Of a stretch of DNA of 33,444 nucleotides, positions 6,073 through 14,230 are shown piece by piece. The notes under the pieces are model-generated. The model made no database searches and had not been told where the DNA came from. It saw only the letters and a list, made by a program, of their open reading frames with translations. The DNA lies in contig DGYK01000008.1 in the NCBI GenBank assembly GCA_002398365.1, positions 69,199-102,642 on the forward strand. The letters run 5' to 3'. The stretch is from Flammeovirgaceae bacterium UBA5008. GTDB lineage: Bacteria; Bacteroidota; Bacteroidia; Cytophagales; Cyclobacteriaceae. Both the position numbers and the translations under genes were made by a program. Position 1 is the first letter of the stretch, and the number at the start of each line of letters is the position of its first letter.

Positions 6073-6494
6073 ATGGTAACAACCACATATTAGCAAAGGC
6101 CGACACAGTTGAGCCGCTCGTAAAACCTTCAGTCGACATCGACACACTCGCTTCGATTGATCCTTCTACGTTAGAAGATTCATTTGTCTATGTACATTGC
6201 CATTATAATAATACATCCGATGAGATGCTCATCCGCATTTGGCGCACCACTTTTTTAATTGACCGCACCTCCGGTGTACGCTCGCAGTTGTTGCATGCCG
6301 AAAATATATCGTATGCTCCGCAGTGGACGATCATTCCTGGCAAACAACCTTTTACCTTTCTACTGATTTTTGGCGGTCTTCCAAAATCCTGTCGCGTATT
6401 TGATTTGATCGAAGAAATACCCCAGCCCGGAGGCTTTGAAGTACGCAACATAAATCGCAACGAGACCGATGTTTATCACATCGATATTCTGTAA
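6054..6494 (+). CDS. Conserved hypothetical protein overlapping the DUF1295 gene
   Basis: The 146-aa frame starts with an ATG inside the last codons of the DUF1295 gene, in another frame. It is soluble and has no signal peptide. The first 40 residues look disordered; the rest is compact and rich in aromatic residues and beta strands, for example FVYVHCHYNNTSDEMLIRIW, TTFLIDRTSGVRSQLLHAEN and FTFLLIFGGLPKSCRVFDLI. I recall similar unnamed proteins in other Bacteroidota but know no domain name or function. Translational coupling to the DUF1295 gene is likely, since no other in-frame ATG precedes the conserved part. Confidence 0.72.
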   Translation: MVSQEINGNNHILAKADTVEPLVKPSVDIDTLASIDPSTLEDSFVYVHCHYNNTSDEMLIRIWRTTFLIDRTSGVRSQLLHAENISYAPQWTIIPGKQPFTFLLIFGGLPKSCRVFDLIEEIPQPGGFEVRNINRNETDVYHIDIL

Positions 6495-6520
6495 TTTTAT
6501 TTATAGATCATCCTAAACTT

Positions 6521-7801
6521 ATGCTGTCACGCAGAAAACTATTGAAGTCGCTGGGCGTATCGGCTCTGTCACTTTCCGCATTACCCTCTTTTTCAAATTC
6601 ATGGAGTGACACCTCTCCGTTAGCCGATCCACAAGATCCTGCTTTCTGGAAAAGTGTGCGCGATCAATTTATGCTGTCGAAGGACTCAGTGTTCTTCAAT
6701 ACCGGCACGGTGGGTGTAATGCCCAAAGCGGTGGTCGATAAAATGGTGGAGCATACGCACATGATGGCTACACACGTAGCCGACTGGGCGTATAAAGATG
6801 ATAACAAAGAACAGTTCATCAGCGGCTACAACAACCTGTTGCCCATTCGCACGAAAGTGGCAAAGTTGTTGAACTGCGAAGTAGGGGAGATCGCCATGAC
6901 CGATAATGTTACGAATGGCATGAGTTACATCGCCAATGGCATCACCTTACAACCGGGCGATGAAATTCTTACTACCGACCAAGAACACGGAGGAGGACAA
7001 TCTTCGTGGAAGGTAAAAGAGAAACGTTTTGGTGCGGTGTTCAAAACCGTAGCCATTGGCAAACCGATCACCAGCTCTTCCGAAGTGTACGACACCATCA
7101 TCAAAGCATTGACACCTAAAACAAAAGTGCTGATGTTATCGCACATGATTTCGGGCACCGGCTCCATTCTTCCGGTAAAAGAAATATGTGCCGAGGCAAG
7201 AAAGCGCGGCATCTTTACGGTGTTGGATGGCGCGCAAACCATCGGGCATATCAAGGTAGATTTGAAAGACATTGGCTGTGATGCGTACGTAGGTTGTTTT
7301 CACAAATGGATGGGCGCACCCACCGGCACCGGATTTATGTTTGTGAAGTCCAATCTTATCAAAGACCTATGGACAACTGTTGCAAGCTATCGGTGGGACG
7401 ACCATGCCGATGAAGGATTTCGATTTACCCAACGTGGCACCGGCAACTTCGCCATTCTGTTAGCACTGGAAGTAGCGCTGGATTTCCATTTTCAATTAGG
7501 TCCTGACAATGTGTATCAGCGGATTAAGTTTTTAGGCGATCGCCTTCGCACGGGTTTACGGCAGAATAAGAAAGTGAAAATATTTTCAGCCAAAGAAGAA
7601 GCGATGAGTGCGGGCATCACACTCTACACCATTGAAGGATTAACCGGCACCCAGATTCAAGATGCGTATTGGGCCAAAGCCAAAATGCGTCCCCGCTCAC
7701 AAGGAGATGTGTACGGGGTGCGCCACTCTACCCACATCTTCAACAGCACCGAAGAAATTGATCGGGCTTTAAAAATTGTGAATGAGTTGTCGGCTTCGTA
7801 A
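6521..7801 (+). CDS. Exported class V aminotransferase-fold PLP enzyme
   Basis: The 426-aa protein begins with a twin-arginine type leader (SRRKLLKSLGVSALSLSALP), so it is probably exported folded with its cofactor. The rest is a fold-type I PLP enzyme of the class V aminotransferase/isopenicillin N epimerase-like group: FFNTGTVGVMP near the start, a cofactor-phosphate region around MTDNVTNGMSYIANGI, the conserved Asp in VLDGAQTIGHIKVDL, and the Schiff-base Lys in CFHKWMGAPTGTGF (K262). The exact reaction is unknown; relatives include desulfurase-like and epimerase-like enzymes. It follows the previous gene by 26 nt and converges with the anti-sigma gene, 7 nt away. Confidence 0.9.
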   Translation: MLSRRKLLKSLGVSALSLSALPSFSNSWSDTSPLADPQDPAFWKSVRDQFMLSKDSVFFNTGTVGVMPKAVVDKMVEHTHMMATHVADWAYKDDNKEQFISGYNNLLPIRTKVAKLLNCEVGEIAMTDNVTNGMSYIANGITLQPGDEILTTDQEHGGGQSSWKVKEKRFGAVFKTVAIGKPITSSSEVYDTIIKALTPKTKVLMLSHMISGTGSILPVKEICAEARKRGIFTVLDGAQTIGHIKVDLKDIGCDAYVGCFHKWMGAPTGTGFMFVKSNLIKDLWTTVASYRWDDHADEGFRFTQRGTGNFAILLALEVALDFHFQLGPDNVYQRIKFLGDRLRTGLRQNKKVKIFSAKEEAMSAGITLYTIEGLTGTQIQDAYWAKAKMRPRSQGDVYGVRHSTHIFNSTEEIDRALKIVNELSAS

Positions 7802-7808
7802 TGCAAGA

Positions 7809-8336
7809 TTAATGAACTGCCTCAGCCCTTCGTTGAAAGTAAGGCTTCAGGATGGTGCGATCCAAAAGAACAAAGCCGACTACCAAATTCAAAATTAAAA
7901 ACGCTGAGACCAGCCATTTGCCGGAGAAAGGCAGACTCAACGTAGGCACAGAAAGTTTCTGGAAGTACAAGGATTGAAAATTGAACTCTATAGGCATTTC
8001 CATGGAATCAAATAGACCGCTACGCAACGAGAATACAGCAATCATTGTAATTACCAAAACTCCAAATAGTAGCATTAAACCCATTTTTGGAGATAAGGCG
8101 CTGGAGCGAACCGGCAACGTAATGCCGTTCATCACCTGGTCAGTAAAGTTCTTAGAAGGGTGAACCATCTTGTTTTGTCGTTGAAGAAACCGGTCGATTT
8201 CTTTCAATTGACTAAGTTGTTGTTGCAGTTCGGCAGATTGACGTAACTCACGCTCTACCTGCGCAGCCTCCGCTTCGTTCAGTTCACCATCCATCAGACG
8301 AATCAATCGATCGTTCCAATCATTACGTGGGGTCAT
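7809..8336 (-). CDS. Anti-sigma factor-like membrane protein
   Basis: The 175-aa protein has a cytoplasmic N-terminal part (WNDRLIRLMDGELNEAEAAQVERELR) typical of zf-HC2-type anti-sigma domains, in which the family's zinc ligands (H-x3-C-x2-C) are absent. Two transmembrane segments follow, at about 85-104 and 141-159, with about 35 residues between them. It starts 4 nt after the stop of the ECF sigma gene, the usual arrangement for a sigma/anti-sigma pair, so it probably holds that sigma factor at the membrane. What signal releases the sigma factor is not visible; no dedicated protease is encoded nearby. Confidence 0.82.
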   Translation of the reverse strand: MTPRNDWNDRLIRLMDGELNEAEAAQVERELRQSAELQQQLSQLKEIDRFLQRQNKMVHPSKNFTDQVMNGITLPVRSSALSPKMGLMLLFGVLVITMIAVFSLRSGLFDSMEMPIEFNFQSLYFQKLSVPTLSLPFSGKWLVSAFLILNLVVGFVLLDRTILKPYFQRRAEAVH

Positions 8337-8340
8337 AGCA

Positions 8341-8919
8341 TTACAAATTTACAACTTCACTTTTTAAAATTTTAGTCAATTCTTCTGCCAAGCGGATTCT
8401 GGCCCGGTGCACGCGCACTTTGATCGTATTGGTGGGTTGCCCCATCATCTCGGCTACTTCTTCCAGAGAAAATTCCTGCAGATAGTATAATTGAATGGAG
8501 AGCTTGTCCATCTCATTTAACTTCTCCATCGCCTGGGCAATGAATTCATGTTTATCATTCCTTTCCAATGCATCTTCAGCCGCGCCTTCATGCAAAATTA
8601 TCTTGTTCTCAATGCTATCCAGTCGCATCTTGTTTTTGCGCTTGGCGCTGATGGCTGTATTGAAGGTAATCCGGTAAAGCCATGTACTAAAGCGAGCTTC
8701 ACGGTTGAACTTTTTGAGGTAGTGAAACGCCCGGATGAAAGCATCTTGGGCTGCTTCTTCCGCCTCCGGACGGTTTTCCAGTACTTTCAAAGCTATCGTG
8801 AAGACGTAACTTTTATAGGAATCCACCAATCGGGCATAGGCCTCCGTTTGGCCAGCCAAAACGCGGTCGATCAAAGCAAATTCCTCTTCTTTTGTGATCA
8901 CGGCTCTTGGACGCAACAA
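8341..8919 (-). CDS. ECF-family RNA polymerase sigma factor (RpoE/SigW type)
   Basis: The frame encodes up to 192 aa with sigma region 2 (YVFTIALKVLENRPEAEEAAQDAFIRAF, then FSTWLYRITFNTAISAKRK) and region 4 (LNEMDKLSIQLYYLQEFSLEEVAEMMGQPTNTIKVRVHRARIRL-type helix-turn-helix). The start is uncertain because no ATG precedes the conserved part: TTG at 8919 or 8916 and GTG at 8901 are all possible, and the frame is closed by a stop at 8934. It forms an operon with the anti-sigma gene and is divergent from porU2. In Porphyromonas an ECF factor (SigP) controls T9SS genes, so control of porU2 is a reasonable but untested idea. Confidence 0.9.
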   Translation of the reverse strand: MLRPRAVITKEEEFALIDRVLAGQTEAYARLVDSYKSYVFTIALKVLENRPEAEEAAQDAFIRAFHYLKKFNREARFSTWLYRITFNTAISAKRKNKMRLDSIENKIILHEGAAEDALERNDKHEFIAQAMEKLNEMDKLSIQLYYLQEFSLEEVAEMMGQPTNTIKVRVHRARIRLAEELTKILKSEVVNL

Positions 8920-9003
8920 TTCAATGGGAAGTTACATCGTTTTATGGATCAGTAGTTAAGGTTACTTAGGTTTGGATTAAGAAAGGGTCAACAATACGTG
9001 GGT

Positions 9004-9052
9004 GTCACTTGTCGGGCGGGAGACTTCGACTAAAATCTGATCCGCAAGTGAC
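9004..9052. repeat. 8-bp inverted repeat in the sigma-porU2 divergent region
   Basis: GTCACTTG (9004-9011) and CAAGTGAC (9045-9052) are perfect reverse complements 33 nt apart, just upstream of a TACTTTTG box (9074-9081). They could be paired operator half-sites or the stem of a leader of the sigma transcript. This is a structural observation only. Confidence 0.3.
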
Positions 9053-9099
9053 TGAAATATCGCCTGTTACCACTACTTTTGAAGTTGTATCTATCTGTT

Positions 9100-12000
9100 G
9101 TGAAACTGAATTCATCTACTTTTCTTTCTCGATGGGCCATTGGAGTTGCTCTCGCTCTGACTATTTCCTTTTCGAGCATTGGCCAATACAGCAACAATTG
9201 GATTGATTTCAATCAGACGTATTATAAAATAACAGTTGCTAAAGAGGGTTTGTACCGACTTACTTACAGCGATTTGTTATCGGCCAATTTTCCAGTCAAT
9301 TCAATAAACCCGGGTTTGATTAAGCTTTACCACCGCGGAAAAGAACAAGCGATTTTCATTCAAGGTGAACTAGACGGTGTTTTTCATCCCACAGATTACA
9401 TCGAGTTTTATGGGCAACGCAACGATGGCACACTAGATAAAAACTTGTATCAACCGACCAGCGCTCAACCACATCCCTATTACAACTTATACAGCGATAC
9501 AACCGCCTATTTTCTCACCTACAGTCTCACGGCATCGGCCGGAAAACGTATGGAGAACTTTTCAGAAGTGAACGTGCTCAACTTGCCGAAAGAAGCATTT
9601 CATTCAGGAGAGCGTCTGCTGGTGGTTGGTGAAGACTATTCTGTTGGTATGACACAACTTTCCACGTTGCAGTACACCCAGTTTGATCAGGGAGAAGGAT
9701 GGTTCAGCAAACCTTTGCAACCGGGACAATCCACCGACTTTTCAATTGATCTGGTAAAAGACGGAGTACCTGCACAAGGTGTTCCAAAGCTCGAACTGCT
9801 TCTCGTTGGCCGGGATGAATTTCCTCACACAGCACAAGTGCAAATAGGAGGAGCGACCAGTGCATTACGAACCATTTCCACTGTCAATTTTTTTGGGTTT
9901 GAAACTCCACTCGTAACGGCAGATTTAGACTGGAATGATTTTTTGAGCGATGGCAAGACTACCATTCGGGTAACAGCAGGAGCTTCCGTAAATAACCGGT
10001 TTCAATTTAGCATCGCTTACATTAAGATTACGTTTCCACAGAATTTCAATATGACAGGACAGACGGAGAAAGTTTTCCGCATTGTTCCGAACAACACCGA
10101 CAAATCGTATGTGGAATTTGAAAATGCACCCGGTGGTTCGCGGCTGCTAGATATCACAGACTCGGATAATGTTACCTCTATTGGCATGCAACCGGAAGGA
10201 GTTAAATTGAAAGCTATCATACCTTCCACGCTCGATGGTCGAAAACTGTATTTAACATCTACTACGCTTTCCCCCATTTCGATTAAGAGAGTTAGTTTTC
10301 GATCCTTTCAATCACAGCAACCAAACTTTATCATTATTTCCAATCGTGCTTTAATGAAAGCAGCCGGTGGTTATCCAGACGTGGTGAAAGCGTATGCCGG
10401 ATATCGTGCATCCAATGCCGGAGGAAAGTACGACACTCTTACCGTTACCGTTGATCAGCTTTACAACCAATTCAACTATGGGGAAACATCTTCTCTAGCC
10501 ATTTATCAGTTTATGAAATACATGGTGGGTAATGCCAATCCACGTTATCTTTTCATTATTGGTAAGGGCCGGGATCTCTACAGTTATTCACCCTATCGCA
10601 GATTAACAATCGCTGCGAATGAATCCAGAGACCTTGTTCCTACAGCAGGCGTTCCGGCATCGGATGCAGCCTTTACTGCAGGACTGGGTGGCACAACCTA
10701 CGAGGCCAAAGTTCCCACCGGCAGACTTCCTGCTACTACTCCCGAACAAGTAGCAGCTTACCTCAACAAAATTATTGAAACTGAAAGTGCTCCTGTTTCT
10801 GCTGACTGGAAAAAAAGAGCCTTGCATTTGAGTGGAGGCATTTCTGTTTCCGATTTATCGGAATTCAGAAGTTATATGGATGGGTTTAAGACCATTGCAG
10901 AAGGAAACTATTGGGGTGGACAAGTGCAAACCATTGCCAAGGAAGAGGCCAACAAATTGCAGCTAATTAATGTATCGGAACAGATCAACAAAGGCACCAA
11001 CATGATCACTTTTTTTGGCCACTCTTCTCCCGGCACGATTGATATTGATATTGGTTTTGTTACCGACCCTGTAATGGGTTATAATAATCCCGGCAAATAT
11101 CCGGTGTTTCTGATTAATGGGTGCAATGCAGGTGCCTTCTTTATGAGCGCGCCAATTTTTGGTGAAGATTGGATACTGGCAGCCAATAAGGGAGCCAGAA
11201 ACTTCATGGCTCATAGTTCATTTGGTTTTAGCAACACACTCAAAATTTACTCTGATTTGTTTTATCAGGTAGCTTTTGGAGATTCTGTTTTTCTGAAGAA
11301 AGGAATCGGAGAGGTGCAACAGGAAGTGTCCAAACGGTATCTCTCCTCGTATGGTGATGGAATATTCAGTGTTACGCAAGTACAACAAATGATTCTATTG
11401 GGTGATCCGGCTGTGACGTTGTTTGGTACCAACCTGCCAGACTATACATTAGATGCTACCGATTTATCCCTCGTGTCGTTGGATGGTTCTCCGGTTACAG
11501 CACTCAGCAATGAATTTGGTATACGAATCATTCGCAAGAACAACGGAGCAACGGCCACCTCAAATCTTGCCATTCGGGTGATCCGCACATTGGCTGATAA
11601 TACCACCATCACGTACGATTCACTCTTTAGTAACGTGTTGGCGCAGGATACTGTGGTGTTTAAAATCCCGAGAGCAGCGAACGCGTCCGGGATCAACCAA
11701 TTTTCAATTATCCTTGATCCTTTCAATGCAATTAAGGAAACGAATGAATTGAATAACGCTGCCACATTGCTGGGACTACTCGCTAGCAATAGCACCAAGA
11801 ATTTATTTCCATTCAACAACGCTTTGGTCAATAAAATAAGTTTGAATTTGGTCTTTCAAGCTACGGATTTAGTTTCACCTCAACGCGATTTTCTGGTACA
11901 GCTGGATTCGGTAAGCACCTTTGATAGCCCTTTTTTGGTAACACAAAAAGTATCTGCCAAAGTGCTTGGCAAATTAGCAGTTACGCTGGCGCTGAAGGAT

Positions 12001-14067
12001 TCTACGACCTACTATTGGAGAACCAAATTAGATAAGCCAACCGCCAATGAAAGTCCCGATTGGAATACCAGTTCATTCACCTTTATTGTTAATGGCAAAG
12101 AAGGGTGGGGGCAGTTTGACTTTCCTCAGCTGATGGAAAACGAAGTATCAGGGCTTCTGAAAGATTTGCCTTTGAAGAAATTGAGTTATCTCGAAACCTC
12201 TCGACCGATTTCTGTAACCACGTATGGGAGTACCAGCTCCACACCATTTACCAAGGTTTCTTTTAAGATCGATGGCGTAGAATACAATATTGATACGCAA
12301 GGACAACCGTGCCGTAACAATACCATCAACTTGGTAGCTTTCAACAAAAATTCGGTAGTTCCTTACGCAGGCATTCCGTTCAATTTTCAAGATGCACGCA
12401 CCTGCGGTCGGCAGCCACAGTTGATTAACAGTTTCCTTCTTTCTGAATTAGAGACGACACTAAACGATGATCTGGCTGCATATGTAGATGCAATACAAGA
12501 AAGCGACTCGGTGATTTTGTTTTCTATTGGTAATCCTAGTTACCAATCGTGGTCGAATAATGTAAAGACCAAGCTTGGTAATTTTGGTATCAGTGTTACG
12601 CAGATTAATTCACTGTTGAATGGAGAGCCGGTAATCATTCTGGGAAGAAAAGGTGCCAGCCCGGGCACTGCACGATTTTTTAGAAATAGTTCTGCACCCG
12701 TTACCAATCAAATGGTATCTGTCAATAAAAATATTACCGGAAGATATTCCACCGGATTTTTAAAATCTGCATTAATAGGTCCGGCTAAGTCGTGGGACAA
12801 GTTTGTTCCAAGAGCCGCTTCCGTGGAGGTAAGCGATGAAGTTACATTTTCAATTTACGGTGTTTCGCTCACTGGCATAGAAACGCTCTTGTTTGCCAAT
12901 ATTACATTCGATCTGAATTTGGATTTTATTGACCCGGTAAGATTTCCATACCTACGGGTAGTGCTCAACATGCGCGATGAAATCAACCTATCGGCTGTGC
13001 AATTAAACCACTGGTTGGTGTATTATGAGACTGTGGCCGATGGCATTTTAGTCTATAAAGGATCACTTGCTCAACAAACTGTTCAAGAAGGTCAATCTTT
13101 TTCGGCACCGTATGGCTTTGTCAATTTCTCCGACAAAACGTTTCCGTCATCATTATCTGTCCGTTCACAGATAATCAATAAAACGAGTGGTCAAGTTGTT
13201 GTTAATTTTCAAAATATTCCGGCACCTGTTCCCGGAGATACTTCCAAATTTTCTGTTGTGGTAGATAGCAAAGGCAAAAAGGGTATGAATGATTTGAACG
13301 TTTTTGTGAATCCGAAAGAAGTGCCCGAGCAGCAATATGAAAATAACCTGATTTCACTATACGATTATTTGAAAGTAACGGGAGATGTTAGTGCACCTGT
13401 TCTTTCTGTGACTATTGATGGTCGCATCGTAAAAAATGGTGATAATGTATCGCCCAATCCAAAAATTATTGTTCAGGTAGCAGATGATAATTTGTTTTTA
13501 TTCCGAAGTGATACATTAGGAGTCAAGTTGTTTTTAAAGCGTCCCTGCGAAACAAGTTCTTGTCCCTATGAGCGGATAAATTTCAAACGCCCAGACGTAA
13601 CCTGGAGCGCGGCCGCACTTGGTAAGCCCTATCAAATGAATTTTAGCCCTGAATCTTTACTACCCGGAAAATATTCAATCCGCGCGGAAGGAATTGATGC
13701 GAGTGGTAATGCGAGTGGAACAAAACCTTATGAAGTTGAATTTAAAGTGACGAATACCACCGGTATTCAACTTTTGTCTGCGTATCCGAATCCGTCCTCC
13801 GCTGAGTTTTATTTTAGCTTTTTGATTAGTGGTGAGGAATTGCCATCGGATTTCTCTTTACAGATTTATGCCTTGGATGGGCGGGTAATCAAAGAATATA
13901 CACGGAATGACATCAGCCGATTTATTATCGGAACCAATGAATTAATCTGGAATGGAAACGATACCTCGGGCTCTGAAATGCCAAACGGAGTGTATGTCTA
14001 TCGCCTGAATGTAATCGCCAACGGAAAGACGGCTACCCAAACAGGCCGCTTGGTTTTAGCTAAGTAA
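9100..14067 (+). CDS. porU2: T9SS sortase-like C25-family cysteine peptidase, PorU2 type
   Basis: This very large (1655 aa) exported protein opens with a signal peptide (KLNSSTFLSRWAIGVALALTISF) and the PorU2-typical start YYKITVAKEGLYRLTYSDLL. A gingipain-like C25 peptidase domain spans about 410-780, with catalytic His641 in FFGHSSPGTIDID and Cys675 in INGCNAGAFF. A CARDB-like segment follows (DPFNAIKETNELNNA, about 873), a second near 1405, then a T9SS C-terminal sorting domain from about 1561 (AYPNPSS, a FlgD-like WNGNDTSG, ending GRLVLAK). PorU-type sortases cleave cargo signals and attach cargo to the surface. No ATG is available; GTG 9100 gives the best signal peptide, while TTG 9079 or 9085 are alternatives that overlap a -7-like TACTTTTG box. 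Confidence 0.9.
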   Translation: MKLNSSTFLSRWAIGVALALTISFSSIGQYSNNWIDFNQTYYKITVAKEGLYRLTYSDLLSANFPVNSINPGLIKLYHRGKEQAIFIQGELDGVFHPTDYIEFYGQRNDGTLDKNLYQPTSAQPHPYYNLYSDTTAYFLTYSLTASAGKRMENFSEVNVLNLPKEAFHSGERLLVVGEDYSVGMTQLSTLQYTQFDQGEGWFSKPLQPGQSTDFSIDLVKDGVPAQGVPKLELLLVGRDEFPHTAQVQIGGATSALRTISTVNFFGFETPLVTADLDWNDFLSDGKTTIRVTAGASVNNRFQFSIAYIKITFPQNFNMTGQTEKVFRIVPNNTDKSYVEFENAPGGSRLLDITDSDNVTSIGMQPEGVKLKAIIPSTLDGRKLYLTSTTLSPISIKRVSFRSFQSQQPNFIIISNRALMKAAGGYPDVVKAYAGYRASNAGGKYDTLTVTVDQLYNQFNYGETSSLAIYQFMKYMVGNANPRYLFIIGKGRDLYSYSPYRRLTIAANESRDLVPTAGVPASDAAFTAGLGGTTYEAKVPTGRLPATTPEQVAAYLNKIIETESAPVSADWKKRALHLSGGISVSDLSEFRSYMDGFKTIAEGNYWGGQVQTIAKEEANKLQLINVSEQINKGTNMITFFGHSSPGTIDIDIGFVTDPVMGYNNPGKYPVFLINGCNAGAFFMSAPIFGEDWILAANKGARNFMAHSSFGFSNTLKIYSDLFYQVAFGDSVFLKKGIGEVQQEVSKRYLSSYGDGIFSVTQVQQMILLGDPAVTLFGTNLPDYTLDATDLSLVSLDGSPVTALSNEFGIRIIRKNNGATATSNLAIRVIRTLADNTTITYDSLFSNVLAQDTVVFKIPRAANASGINQFSIILDPFNAIKETNELNNAATLLGLLASNSTKNLFPFNNALVNKISLNLVFQATDLVSPQRDFLVQLDSVSTFDSPFLVTQKVSAKVLGKLAVTLALKDSTTYYWRTKLDKPTANESPDWNTSSFTFIVNGKEGWGQFDFPQLMENEVSGLLKDLPLKKLSYLETSRPISVTTYGSTSSTPFTKVSFKIDGVEYNIDTQGQPCRNNTINLVAFNKNSVVPYAGIPFNFQDARTCGRQPQLINSFLLSELETTLNDDLAAYVDAIQESDSVILFSIGNPSYQSWSNNVKTKLGNFGISVTQINSLLNGEPVIILGRKGASPGTARFFRNSSAPVTNQMVSVNKNITGRYSTGFLKSALIGPAKSWDKFVPRAASVEVSDEVTFSIYGVSLTGIETLLFANITFDLNLDFIDPVRFPYLRVVLNMRDEINLSAVQLNHWLVYYETVADGILVYKGSLAQQTVQEGQSFSAPYGFVNFSDKTFPSSLSVRSQIINKTSGQVVVNFQNIPAPVPGDTSKFSVVVDSKGKKGMNDLNVFVNPKEVPEQQYENNLISLYDYLKVTGDVSAPVLSVTIDGRIVKNGDNVSPNPKIIVQVADDNLFLFRSDTLGVKLFLKRPCETSSCPYERINFKRPDVTWSAAALGKPYQMNFSPESLLPGKYSIRAEGIDASGNASGTKPYEVEFKVTNTTGIQLLSAYPNPSSAEFYFSFLISGEELPSDFSLQIYALDGRVIKEYTRNDISRFIIGTNELIWNGNDTSGSEMPNGVYVYRLNVIANGKTATQTGRLVLAK

Positions 14068-14183
14068 AAGTAAGTAGCGTCTTATTGGGCGTAGGTATTT
14101 GACTCATCCGATATTGCCGATATATCCATTTGATGGAAGAATGCTCGAATCTGTAAGATAAGTTTAAGCTTCACCCAAATAAA

Positions 14184-14212
14184 AAAGGCTGCCCTTGTTA
14201 AGAGCAGCCTTT
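14184..14212. terminator. Bidirectional intrinsic terminator between convergent genes
   Basis: AAAGGCTGC (14184-14192) pairs with GCAGCCTTT (14204-14212) around an 11-nt loop. On the minus strand the stem is followed by a long T run (the As at 14178-14186), ideal for termination; on the plus strand the Ts are shorter. It serves porU2 from the left, and may limit read-through from the right-hand gene only after its stop at 14231. Confidence 0.85.
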
Positions 14213-14230
14213 GAATTTTATTCAGGCATG

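Noticed and set aside
8548..8955. A 135-codon plus-strand frame across the sigma factor gene
   Set aside because: It is antisense to well-conserved sigma regions and shows no domain.
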